Shown: positions 1-7,358 of the stretch, in pieces
Numbering within the stretch: the stretch's first letter is position 1
How the letters are laid out: every line of letters starts with the position of its first letter
Source of the DNA: Bacteroidales bacterium
GTDB lineage: Bacteria > Bacteroidota > Bacteroidia > Bacteroidales > UBA3663
Length of the DNA: 9,728 nt
Direction: 5' to 3'
NCBI GenBank assembly: GCA_004557315.1
Contig: SFEH01000080.1
Span: 1 to 9,728 of the forward strand
Position numbers and translations under genes: made by a program
The notes under the pieces: generated by a model
What the model saw: only the letters and a program-made list of their open reading frames with translations
Told to the model about the DNA's origin: nothing
Databases searched by the model: none

Positions 1-2576
1 GGCTTCTTGGTCGGCTCTATCTCCTCGATCGTCTCGATGAAGTAGTTGCTCACCTTCTTGCCCTTGGTGGCTACGCTGCGGACAGGGATGAACTCGTCGG
101 CTTCGACCTCAAGAGGCTCTCGGAAGTCGTCGGGTTTGCCGAAGGTGAAGCGGAAACGAGGATAAGGAATGTCGGAAAGCAGATCCATCGAGAAACGCTT
201 CGGCTCGCCGAGAAGGTTCTGCTTGGCTGGCTTGGCATCGAGCAGGCAACGCTTGATGTTGTGAGCATCGGTTTCCCAATCCTTCATTACCAATGTCCAT
301 ACCTTCTGCGGGTCGTATTTCTCGACACGTATCACATTGTCTTCGTAATGGTTGTTCTCGTCGAACGTCGAAATGTAATAGTCGTAGTTGTCGAGGATGA
401 CGAGCACTCGGTCATCGCTCATGAACTCTCCAAGGAAGTCGCCCTGCTTGTCGTAGTTGATGCGCTTGACATCCATGTCGAACCACACAGGACGGCCGCC
501 CAGTGTGCTTCCACCATGAGCCGACACCGTGATGCGCTGGATCTCGGCCTTGGTGAGCAGGTTACCCTTGACACCACGTCCCTTGATTGGCACTTCGGCG
601 AAGTTCTTCTCGAAGCTCATGGTCTTTGCCTCGCGGTTGCGGCTTCGGATGGTGATGCGGATGGTTTCTGCCTCGCCATTGATATTGGCTGTCATATAGA
701 CAATCTTCGAGCCTTCCTTGCCCTGGGTTATGTCGTATTGCTTGTCGCGCATCACCGAAGTGATATTGAAACGCTTGATCATAAAAGGACCGCCCTTGCC
801 ATCGCGATATACGACATTGTAGATGGTGCGGACATCGTTCTTGCGATAGACATTGAGGTAGAGCACATCGTTGCCGATGAAGACCTTTTCTGCCACCTTG
901 ACTATCTTGTATTGGCCGCTCTTGAATATCACGAGGATATCGTCGATCTCCGAGCAGTTGCACACATATTCGCTCTCGCTCTGCTTGAGGCCAGTGCCAA
1001 TGAAGCCCTCGTTGCGGTTGATCATCAGACGCAAGGTCGATTCGATCACCTTGGTCGAGTCGATGGTGTTGAAGTTGCGTATCTCGGTGAGACGCGGATG
1101 ATCCTTGCCATATTTCTCTTTCAGATGCTCAAACCACTTGATGGTGTAATCGGTGATGTGCTTGATGTTCTTCTCGCACTCCTTGATCTTCTTCTTGGTA
1201 TTGGCAATGTCCTCTTCAGCCTTCGAGCTTGAGAACTTGTGGATACGAGCCATCTTGATATCTTCAAGACGCAACAGGTCATCGCGGGTCACCTCGCGCA
1301 CGAAGCCTGGCTTGAATGGCTCAAGTCGCTTGTCGATGTGAGCCAATGCCTCATCGATGTTGGCTGCCTGCTCATATTCCTTGTCCTTGTAGATGCGCTC
1401 TTCGATGAAGATCTTTTCGAGCGAACAGAGCATCAGGTGTTCGAGCAGTTCGCCACGAGTCACCTCGAGTTCCTGACGAAGTAGCGAGCGGGTATTGTCG
1501 GCACTTCGGCGAAGCACATCGCTCACGGTGAGGAAATGAGGCTTGCGGTCGTAGATGACGCAGCAGTTGGGCGAGATCGACACCTCGCAATCGGTAAAGG
1601 CATAGAGGGCGTCGATGGTCTTGTCGCTTGACGCGCCAGGCATCAGATGCACCACTATCTCTGCCTTGTCGGCGGTATAGTCATCGAAGCTCTTGATCTT
1701 GATCTTGCCCTTGTCGATTGCCTTCTTTATGCTCTCGATGAGCGAACCCACTGTCTTGCCGTATGGCAGGTCGCGGATGGCGAGTGTCTTCTGGTCGATT
1801 TTCTCGATACGGGTGCGCACACGGACAACGCCTCCTCGCGCTCCGTCATGATATTTTGATACGTCGATAAGGCCTCCTGTCGGGAAGTCTGGGTAGAGCT
1901 GGAACTCCTCGCCCTTCAAGGCAGCAATCGAAGCATCGAGCAGCTCGTTGAAGTTGTGAGGCAGGATCTTGGAAGAAAGACCGACGGCAATACCCTCGAC
2001 ACCCTGTGCGAGAAGCAGAGGGAACTTGATCGGGAGGTTGATAGGTTCAGGCTTGCGACCGTCGTAACTCCATTGCCAAGGGGTGATCTTGTTGTTATAT
2101 GCCACTTCGAGCGCAAACTTCGAGAGTCGCGCTTCGATATAACGTGGAGCAGCTGCCGAGTCGCCAGTGAGGATGTTACCCCAGTTTCCCTGACAGTCGA
2201 TGAGCAGGTTCTTCTGTCCGAGCTGCACAAGGGCATCGCCAATAGAAGCATCACCGTGAGGGTGATACTGCATGGTTTGTCCGACGATGTTGGCAACCTT
2301 GTTGAATCGCCCATCGTCGATCACCTTCATTGCATGCAGGATGCGACGCTGCACAGGCTTCAAGCCATCGGCAAGATGAGGCACGGCACGCTCCAGGATG
2401 ACATACGACGCATAGTCGAGAAACCAGTTCTGGAACATACCACCGAGGTGGTGTACCTTGTCTTCGCCCACAGCATCGTCGTTGTGTGGGACATAGCCAT
2501 TGCTCGAAGCTACAGCTTCATCGGCATTGTCAGTACCTTCGTCTTGAGGGTCGAGTATTTCTTCGTCTTCTTTCAT
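1..2576 (-). CDS. parC: DNA topoisomerase IV subunit A (ParC), C-terminus cut by window edge
   Basis: Type IIA topoisomerase subunit that cuts and rejoins DNA; with ParE it decatenates daughter chromosomes in the cytoplasm. The frame is open for 858 codons and runs off the left edge; family members of this order are somewhat longer, so only the tail is missing. Visible features: an acidic N-terminal tail (14 Asp/Glu in the first 40 residues), then the winged-helix core with QRRIL at 76-80, HPHGDASIGD at 105-114 and catalytic Tyr146 preceded by Arg145 in APRYIEARL (Tyr codon 2139-2141). A lysine/glutamate-rich coiled-coil region lies near 430-490. The C-terminal beta-pinwheel carries only a degenerate GyrA box, KGRGVKG at 665-671, rather than QRRGGKG, which favours ParC over GyrA. 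The ATG at 2576 is chosen because a Bacteroidota promoter lies just upstream; Met47 is an unlikely alternative. Position 110 is Ala where quinolone-sensitive enzymes have Ser. ParE is not seen in the window. Confidence 0.95.
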   Translation of the reverse strand, partial: MKEDEEILDPQDEGTDNADEAVASSNGYVPHNDDAVGEDKVHHLGGMFQNWFLDYASYVILERAVPHLADGLKPVQRRILHAMKVIDDGRFNKVANIVGQTMQYHPHGDASIGDALVQLGQKNLLIDCQGNWGNILTGDSAAAPRYIEARLSKFALEVAYNNKITPWQWSYDGRKPEPINLPIKFPLLLAQGVEGIAVGLSSKILPHNFNELLDASIAALKGEEFQLYPDFPTGGLIDVSKYHDGARGGVVRVRTRIEKIDQKTLAIRDLPYGKTVGSLIESIKKAIDKGKIKIKSFDDYTADKAEIVVHLMPGASSDKTIDALYAFTDCEVSISPNCCVIYDRKPHFLTVSDVLRRSADNTRSLLRQELEVTRGELLEHLMLCSLEKIFIEERIYKDKEYEQAANIDEALAHIDKRLEPFKPGFVREVTRDDLLRLEDIKMARIHKFSSSKAEEDIANTKKKIKECEKNIKHITDYTIKWFEHLKEKYGKDHPRLTEIRNFNTIDSTKVIESTLRLMINRNEGFIGTGLKQSESEYVCNCSEIDDILVIFKSGQYKIVKVAEKVFIGNDVLYLNVYRKNDVRTIYNVVYRDGKGGPFMIKRFNITSVMRDKQYDITQGKEGSKIVYMTANINGEAETIRITIRSRNREAKTMSFEKNFAEVPIKGRGVKGNLLTKAEIQRITVSAHGGSTLGGRPVWFDMDVKRINYDKQGDFLGEFMSDDRVLVILDNYDYYISTFDENNHYEDNVIRVEKYDPQKVWTLVMKDWETDAHNIKRCLLDAKPAKQNLLGEPKRFSMDLLSDIPYPRFRFTFGKPDDFREPLEVEADEFIPVRSVATKGKKVSNYFIETIEEIEPTKK

Positions 2577-2597
2577 AGTATCAAAATATCATTCGCG

Positions 2598-2629
2598 CAA
2601 AGATAATGAAATTATGGTATTATTCCAAA
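2598..2629 (-). promoter_or_regulatory. Predicted parC promoter (Bacteroidota -33/-7 type)
   Basis: On the minus strand TATCTTTG (2598-2605) matches the TAnnTTTG -7 box, and TTTG (2626-2629) lies 20 nt further upstream as the -33 box. Transcription would start near 2591, leaving a leader of roughly 15 nt before the parC ATG. The surrounding DNA is strongly AT-rich. Confidence 0.7.
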
Positions 2630-2699
2630 AATACGATAGTCAATGAATCATAAAAAGAAGTTAATTTTTCATATTTTACCAAAGTATCATTTTTTTTAG

Positions 2700-2707
2700 T
2701 ATATTTG
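2700..2707 (+). promoter_or_regulatory. Predicted -7 box for the lactonase-ATPase operon
   Basis: TATATTTG is an exact TAnnTTTG match, about 30 nt before the lactonase ATG. The -33 region (around 2674-2680, TTTTACC) is a poor match to TTTG, so the promoter may be weak or need an activator. An A-rich leader without a Shine-Dalgarno sequence follows, as is usual in this phylum. It is back-to-back with the parC promoter in a 161-bp gap that shows no other clear element. Confidence 0.55.
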
Positions 2708-2737
2708 CAGCGCAAAAAATAAAAAATATACATAAAC

Positions 2738-3841
2738 ATGAGGTTATCTTTGCTTATCCCAACACTCGCGCTTCTCTCTGCCTGCAACGCACAGCCAGAT
2801 ACGTCATTTCTGCTGATAGGCAGCTATGCATCTGCCGAGGAAGAAGGCATCAAGGTATATAAGTTCAATCAGGAGACTGCCGACTGCGAATACGTTAGCG
2901 GCATGAGCGGCATTTCCAACCCCTCGTTCCTCTATCCGTCGCACGATGGTCACTTTGTCTATGCCGTGGGCGAAGATGTGGCTCCTGACACTCCGACCGC
3001 CAATGCCTTGAGCTTCGACAAGAGCAACGGCACACTTTCGCTTATCAACTCTCAGCTGAATCCAGGCGACGCGCCTTGCAACATCATTGTGAGTCCTGAC
3101 GGTCAATGGGCTTATACGAGCAATTACTTCGGTGGCAACATCGACGAGTACCGTATTGAGAAAGACGGATCGTTGGGTCCTGCACGTTCGATAGCATTCG
3201 AGGGCAGCAGCATCGACACCATAAGGCAAACCCATCCCTATCTGCACGCTGTCAACTTCACTCCCGACCATCGCTTTCTCCTTGCCAATGACCTCGGCAC
3301 TGACCAGATACACATCTTCCCTGCCGATGGGCCTCTCGACACCGGCCAGCAGTTTGACCTGCAGATACTTCCTGGTGTAGGTCCTCGCCACCTCTGTTTC
3401 TCACCAAGCGGCAACTATGCCTATCTGCTCGGAGAAATCTCGGGCGATATTGTCACCATCGGCTACGACATCGAAGGCCCTTCGGCATTCCGCATGACCC
3501 AGGTGACCAAGGCTGACACTCTCAATGCAGGAGGCAGTGCCGACATTCATGTTTCGCCCGACGGACGTTTCGTCTATGCTTCACATCGTCTTGTGGGCGA
3601 TGGTATTTCCATTTTCAAGATTCATCAGGCAGATGGTTCGATAAGCAAGGTCGGATACCAGAATACAGGCATCCACCCTCGCAACTTCATGATCACGCCT
3701 AACGGCAAATTCCTGCTCGTGGCTTGCCGTGACTCGAATGTCGTGGAAATCTACGAGCGAGACATGAAGACAGGATTGCTGAAAGATACAGGTAAGAAGC
3801 TTGAAATGAGCAAGCCTGTTTGCCTACAACTAATTGACTGA
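2738..3841 (+). CDS. Lactonase family lipoprotein (6-phosphogluconolactonase-like beta-propeller)
   Basis: A 367-residue protein of the seven-bladed propeller lactonase family (YbhE/Pgl type, COG2706). Characterised members hydrolyse 6-phosphogluconolactone or related sugar lactones. Blade-edge repeats of the form S/T-P-D/N/S-G followed by aromatic/hydrophobic residues are visible at about 68 (SHDGHFVYA), 119 (SPDGQWAYT), 175 (TPDHRFLLA), 222 (SPSGNYAYL), 273 (SPDGRFVYA) and 320 (TPNGKFLLV). Family signatures GPRHLCFSP and HPRNFMITP are present. The N-terminus is a lipoprotein signal peptide with lipobox LSAC, Cys16 being the acylated residue. No acidic lipoprotein-export signal follows the Cys (Asn-Ala-Gln-Pro-Asp), so I infer a periplasm-facing location. 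The pentose-phosphate substrate is cytoplasmic, so the real substrate is uncertain. The gene ends in tandem stops TGA-TAA, 21 bp before the calcium ATPase, and is probably co-transcribed with it. Confidence 0.85.
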   Translation: MRLSLLIPTLALLSACNAQPDTSFLLIGSYASAEEEGIKVYKFNQETADCEYVSGMSGISNPSFLYPSHDGHFVYAVGEDVAPDTPTANALSFDKSNGTLSLINSQLNPGDAPCNIIVSPDGQWAYTSNYFGGNIDEYRIEKDGSLGPARSIAFEGSSIDTIRQTHPYLHAVNFTPDHRFLLANDLGTDQIHIFPADGPLDTGQQFDLQILPGVGPRHLCFSPSGNYAYLLGEISGDIVTIGYDIEGPSAFRMTQVTKADTLNAGGSADIHVSPDGRFVYASHRLVGDGISIFKIHQADGSISKVGYQNTGIHPRNFMITPNGKFLLVACRDSNVVEIYERDMKTGLLKDTGKKLEMSKPVCLQLID

Positions 3842-3862
3842 TAACATTTCATTTATAAACTC

Positions 3863-6541
3863 ATGAGACATATTGAATTAGCTCTAAAGGACGATAGCAA
3901 CATAGTCATTGAAGGCAAGGGTAAGAATATCATTCCACCTCCAGAAAAAGAACCTTTGTGGAAGCGATATTTTGCAAAGTTCAACGATCCTTTAATCATG
4001 ATATTAGGAGTGGCACTTCTTTTGTCATGCGCCTTGGTGTGCTACGAGATAGGATGGACAAACGGCAGTTGGAATCTGGTGATTGAACCTATCGGCATTC
4101 TTGTGGCAATGCTTCTTTCGACAGGCATAGGCTTCATTGTCGAGCTGAAGGCCGAAAAGGAATTTGAGGTGCTGAACACTGTCAACGATGAAGAAATCGT
4201 CAAGGTGTTCCGCAAGATCAAGACGAGCGACGGCAAGTACACCACAAGGCTTGTGAAAGTAAAGAAAAAAGACGTATGTGTGGATGATGTGGTGCGCATC
4301 GAAGCAGGTGATGCCATTCCTGCCGATGGCATGCTGATCGAATCGAACCAGCTGCTCGTTGACGAGAGCGCATTCACAGGAGAGCCTTTTGCTTCGAAAA
4401 ATGCCGAATCAACAGCCGACAAGAACGACAACGAAGGAGCTGCTTATGCCAAGAACATGCTTTTGAGAGGTTCGACGGTGATTGAAGGCAACGGTATCTA
4501 TGTCGTCAAGGCTGTAGGTTTGGCTACAGAAGAAGGAAAGGGCGCGATAAGCACACAGAAGGGAAAGGAAGTGCGCACGCCTCTGAACCGCCAACTTGAC
4601 GGACTCGGCAAATGGATCTCGTTCTTGAGCATGGGTCTTGGTGTGCTGATTCTGATTGCCCGCGTGATTTATTATTTCTATGTAGCCGACTACGATGAGT
4701 CGCTCTTGTCGCACGACACTGTCAACAACATCGCCTATGTACTTGAAAGCGTGATGATTGCCGTGACGCTCGTAGTAGCTGCCGTACCAGAGGGCTTGCC
4801 GATGAGCATCACCATGAGCCTTGCCTTGAGTATGCGCCGCATGCTTCAGGAAAACAACCTCGTGAGACGCCTGCATGCCTGCGAGACAATGGGAGCTGCA
4901 ACGGTAATATGCACCGACAAGACAGGCACACTGACTCAAAACAAGATGACGGTCATCGACCAATTGATTCCTGAAGAGGCTATTGAGAAGGTGAAACTCA
5001 TCGTTGCGGTCAATGCCACAGCTACACTCGGCACCGACGAATCTGGTCGTGTCTCCGCACTCGGCAATCCAACTGAAGGAGCCTTGCTGCGTTGGCTCGA
5101 ACATACCGAACCGGGCAAGGATGGCGCATTTAGATACCAGATTATTAGAGAAAGGACAAACATCATCGATCAAGAGCCATTCTCGACCGAGACGAAGTTC
5201 ATGGCGACAGAGATTGCTGACGGAAACGGCAAGATGCGACTGGTGAAGGGCGCACCGGAAGTGGTGATGGCACAATGCAAGACCTTTGCCGCAGGACTCA
5301 CGAAAGAACTGATTGAGAAGACTCTTGCCGACTATATGAGCAAGGCACGCCGAACACTCGCATTCGCTGCCGATGGCGTGTTCCTCGGCATAGTAGGCAT
5401 TGCCGACCCGATACGCGACGATGTTGCCGAAGCCATCAAGACGTGCAAGGACGGTGCTCACGTGAAGGTTATCATCGTGACAGGCGATAATCCAGGAACG
5501 GCACGCGAGATTGGCCGACAGATAGGTGTCTTCGGAGAAAACGCCGAGACAGGCGACAAGGAAATTCTCACTGGCAGCGAGTTTGCAGCAATGAGCGACA
5601 GCGAGCTCCTGCCTCTGCTGAAAACCTATACAATAAAGATTATTGCGCGTGCAAAACCTGATGACAAGGCACGACTGGTCAAGCTGCTGCAACGCAACCA
5701 CGAGATAGTGGCTGTGACGGGCGACGGCACCAACGACGCACCAGCATTGAGCAAGGCACATGTGGGCTTGTCGATGGGCGATGGCACTGCCCGTGCGAAG
5801 GAAGCCAGCGACATCACCATCATCGACAATTCGTTCGCCTCGATCAATAAGGCCATTCTCTGGGGTCGTTCGATTTACAAGAACATCCGCAGGTTCATTG
5901 TCTTCCAGACGATAGTCAACGTAAGTGCGTGTCTGATAGTGCTCTTTGGCGCATTTGTCGGACTTGACTCTCCTCTCAACGTAATGCAGATGCTTTGGGT
6001 CAACCTCATCATGGACACCTTTGCTGCACTGGCACTATCGACCATTGCTCCAGATCCGAACGTGATGACCGAGAAACCTCGTTCATGGAGAGCTCACATC
6101 ATCACCCGACCTACGGCAATATACATCTTCAGCTATGGCATCGCGTTCTTTGCCTTCCTGGCCTGCTTCTGGATGAAGCTGCTCTACAACAACGAAGGCA
6201 TGCCTCATCTCGACAAGCACGAATTGGGAATGTTCTTCTCGGTATTCGTGTTCCTGCAGTTGTGGAATCTGCCTAACACCCGATATTTTGATACCCGACG
6301 CAGCTTCATCGGCGACATCGCAAAATGGGCAAAAGGCAAGATGAGCCGATCGCACATCTTCAGCATGTCGTTCGGAATGATCATGCTCGTCATCCTCTTC
6401 GGACAGATGCTCATTGTCGAGCTCTTTGGCGAAGCATTCGGCGTAGGAGTGCTGACAATAAAAGACTGGGCGATCGCCTTGTCAGCAACCAGCCCAGTAT
6501 TCATTGTTCCAGAAATAATCCGTTGGATCAGAAATAGATAG
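3863..6541 (+). CDS. PMCA-type calcium-translocating P-type ATPase
   Basis: An 892-residue inner-membrane pump of the P2 class, predicted to export Ca2+ using ATP. Motifs in order: actuator loop TGEP at 172-175 (usually TGES), PEGLP at 309-313 in M4, phosphorylation site DKTGTLT with Asp352, and hinge TGDGTNDAP at 619-627. M6 has NLIMD at 714-718. Hydrophobic pairs near 43-62 and 72-90 form M1-M2, 251-274 is M3, and M5-M10 follow residue 678. In M5 the stretch N686-V-S-A689 puts Ala where SERCA has the site-I Glu771, and M717 replaces SERCA Thr799; both are plasma-membrane (PMCA) features and suggest one Ca2+ per cycle. The N-terminal cation-ATPase domain is short and degenerate, with only about 30 residues before the PLWK motif. 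No start codon lies between the preceding stop and this ATG, so the start is firm. It shares a probable operon with the lactonase, and its 3' end overlaps the convergent barrel gene by 14 bp. Ca2+ specificity is inferred from motifs only. Confidence 0.92.
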   Translation: MRHIELALKDDSNIVIEGKGKNIIPPPEKEPLWKRYFAKFNDPLIMILGVALLLSCALVCYEIGWTNGSWNLVIEPIGILVAMLLSTGIGFIVELKAEKEFEVLNTVNDEEIVKVFRKIKTSDGKYTTRLVKVKKKDVCVDDVVRIEAGDAIPADGMLIESNQLLVDESAFTGEPFASKNAESTADKNDNEGAAYAKNMLLRGSTVIEGNGIYVVKAVGLATEEGKGAISTQKGKEVRTPLNRQLDGLGKWISFLSMGLGVLILIARVIYYFYVADYDESLLSHDTVNNIAYVLESVMIAVTLVVAAVPEGLPMSITMSLALSMRRMLQENNLVRRLHACETMGAATVICTDKTGTLTQNKMTVIDQLIPEEAIEKVKLIVAVNATATLGTDESGRVSALGNPTEGALLRWLEHTEPGKDGAFRYQIIRERTNIIDQEPFSTETKFMATEIADGNGKMRLVKGAPEVVMAQCKTFAAGLTKELIEKTLADYMSKARRTLAFAADGVFLGIVGIADPIRDDVAEAIKTCKDGAHVKVIIVTGDNPGTAREIGRQIGVFGENAETGDKEILTGSEFAAMSDSELLPLLKTYTIKIIARAKPDDKARLVKLLQRNHEIVAVTGDGTNDAPALSKAHVGLSMGDGTARAKEASDITIIDNSFASINKAILWGRSIYKNIRRFIVFQTIVNVSACLIVLFGAFVGLDSPLNVMQMLWVNLIMDTFAALALSTIAPDPNVMTEKPRSWRAHIITRPTAIYIFSYGIAFFAFLACFWMKLLYNNEGMPHLDKHELGMFFSVFVFLQLWNLPNTRYFDTRRSFIGDIAKWAKGKMSRSHIFSMSFGMIMLVILFGQMLIVELFGEAFGVGVLTIKDWAIALSATSPVFIVPEIIRWIRNR
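6457..6498 (-). terminator. Candidate intrinsic terminator of the outer-membrane protein gene, inside the ATPase CDS
   Basis: Read on the minus strand, ACTGGGC (6498-6492) pairs perfectly with GCCCAGT (6471-6465), a 7-bp stem with five G-C pairs. It is followed at once by the T-rich CTTTTATT (6464-6457). It begins 30 nt after the stop codon of the barrel gene. The 20-nt loop is long, and an internal palindrome GGCGATCGCC (6469-6478) could compete, so strength is uncertain. On the plus strand no T-run follows the stem, so it should not stop ATPase transcription. Confidence 0.4.
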
Positions 6542-7208
6542 TCAATCCGACCTTATTTCTTCCTGACTTGTATCTTGACCTGACTTCAGCAAAATCATCG
6601 CTGTCTCTCAGGCCAAGAGGCTTGGTCATACGAATTGAATATACATAAGAAACCTCGATATGGCGAGCAAGTATGACACCGAAGCCCAAGTTGTAGTTCC
6701 AGTTGTTCTTGCGCTCTTTGACATAATCACTCAAGTTCTTCTTGCTGAACCCATCGAAGGTGTAGCAGAACTCTGGACCTGTGAAGGCAAAAGGAATGAC
6801 GATACGCTTCACAGCAGGAAGTTTAAGGTCATAGCGCAGATTGATAGGAACAGACAGGAAAGAGACCTTGCCTTTGATTCCTCCAGATTCAGTCGATAAT
6901 TGACCATTGCCTCCGCCATTATTCAGGTCATCAGCGGTCGGCACATTATCAAGCTTCCCCCAAATATAGTTGCGGTCTTCCCTTGCGAACTTGGCTCCGA
7001 CATCGACACCAATGCCAAGAGGTGATGACACTTTAAGCTTGACACCAGCCGACCATCCTTTGTCTGGCTGAGTAGGATTGCCTTCATCTAAACGTTTTGC
7101 AACCGATCGATCGAAAGCAACATCTCCTGTAACACCAAACTGTACAAGCTGCGCGTTGGCAGAAACAAAAATTGTCAAAACCGACAACAAAACAAATATT
7201 TTTTTCAT
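6528..7208 (-). CDS. Outer-membrane beta-barrel protein (porin-family/PorT-like)
   Basis: A 226-residue exported protein resembling the small outer-membrane beta-barrel family common in Bacteroidota (PF13568-like). A signal peptide MKKIFVLLSVLTIF ends in SANA, with likely cleavage before Gln20. Alternating hydrophobic/polar strands follow, such as LSVPINLRYDLK, and the protein ends in Phe (LTIYF), typical of barrel proteins. A Gly/Asn/Ser-rich segment around 90-105 looks like a surface loop. An in-frame ATG nine codons upstream (7235) is rejected: the predicted -7 box at 7233-7240 would place transcription start downstream of it, and the MKK start gives a clean signal peptide. Its stop codon lies inside the 3' end of the convergent ATPase gene, with a 14-bp overlap. 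Ligand and role are unknown. Confidence 0.85.
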   Translation of the reverse strand: MKKIFVLLSVLTIFVSANAQLVQFGVTGDVAFDRSVAKRLDEGNPTQPDKGWSAGVKLKVSSPLGIGVDVGAKFAREDRNYIWGKLDNVPTADDLNNGGGNGQLSTESGGIKGKVSFLSVPINLRYDLKLPAVKRIVIPFAFTGPEFCYTFDGFSKKNLSDYVKERKNNWNYNLGFGVILARHIEVSYVYSIRMTKPLGLRDSDDFAEVRSRYKSGRNKVGLTIYF

Positions 7209-7232
7209 AACAAACAGGTTAAATTTACAGCA

Positions 7233-7240
7233 CAAATATA
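7233..7240 (-). promoter_or_regulatory. Predicted -7 box for the outer-membrane protein gene
   Basis: On the minus strand TATATTTG matches TAnnTTTG exactly, 24 nt before the chosen ATG at 7208. A TTTG lies 23 nt upstream (7264-7267), somewhat further than the usual 19-21 nt, so the -33 box is uncertain. This box decides the start codon, since the upstream ATG at 7235 overlaps it. Confidence 0.55.
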
Positions 7241-7299
7241 GGAACTATATCTGTCAATACCCACAAAAACGCAGATTTATTAATATTTTTTTTATCATT

Positions 7300-7332
7300 A
7301 TTGCGGTTTTTGGATTATTTTCATTATTTTTG
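7300..7332 (+). promoter_or_regulatory. Predicted promoter for the S41 protease gene
   Basis: TATTTTTG (7325-7332) matches TAnnTTTG, with ATTG (7300-7303) 21 nt upstream as a partial -33 box. Transcription would begin near 7339, about 20 nt before the ATG at 7359. It is back-to-back with the promoter of the barrel gene in a 150-bp AT-rich gap. The leader carries an ATG-TAG start-stop at 7351-7356. Confidence 0.55.
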
Positions 7333-7358
7333 CAAGGTTATTTACTACACATGTAGAT

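Noticed and set aside
261..1232. A 323-codon plus-strand open frame over parC
   Set aside because: It mirrors the parC C-terminal domain codon for codon; its Ile/Asp/Val-rich composition is what reverse-complemented ParC codons give. No promoter or start context is seen.
1956..2606. A 216-codon plus-strand open frame across the parC 5' half
   Set aside because: It is antisense to the catalytic core of ParC, which has clear motifs, and it is in register, so it is a shadow.
2615..2635. GTATT/AATAC inverted repeat in the divergent promoter region as an operator
   Set aside because: Only five A/T-rich pairs with an 8-nt spacer in very AT-rich DNA; expected by chance.
2804..3391. Antisense open frame in the lactonase gene, and a similar one at 7386-8042 in the S41 gene
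   Set aside because: Both are in register with well-supported genes on the other strand and show no domain of their own.
4409..5761. A 450-codon open frame antisense to the ATPase gene
   Set aside because: It is in exact codon register with the ATPase, has no recognisable domain, and is explained by absence of TTA/CTA/TCA sense codons. The sense strand has every P-type ATPase motif.
6469..6478. GGCGATCGCC palindrome, which contains the HIP1-like GCGATCGC
   Set aside because: HIP1 is a cyanobacterial repeat; a single copy within coding sequence here is most simply coincidence.
6611..6627. GGCCAAG-AGG-CTTGGTC hairpin after the ATPase stop as its terminator
   Set aside because: The stem is short, includes a G-U pair, and no T-run follows; it lies in barrel coding sequence and is probably chance.
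7209..7235. Nine-codon N-terminal extension of the barrel protein (ATG at 7235)
   Set aside because: It overlaps the predicted -7 promoter box and would spoil an otherwise standard signal peptide starting MKK.
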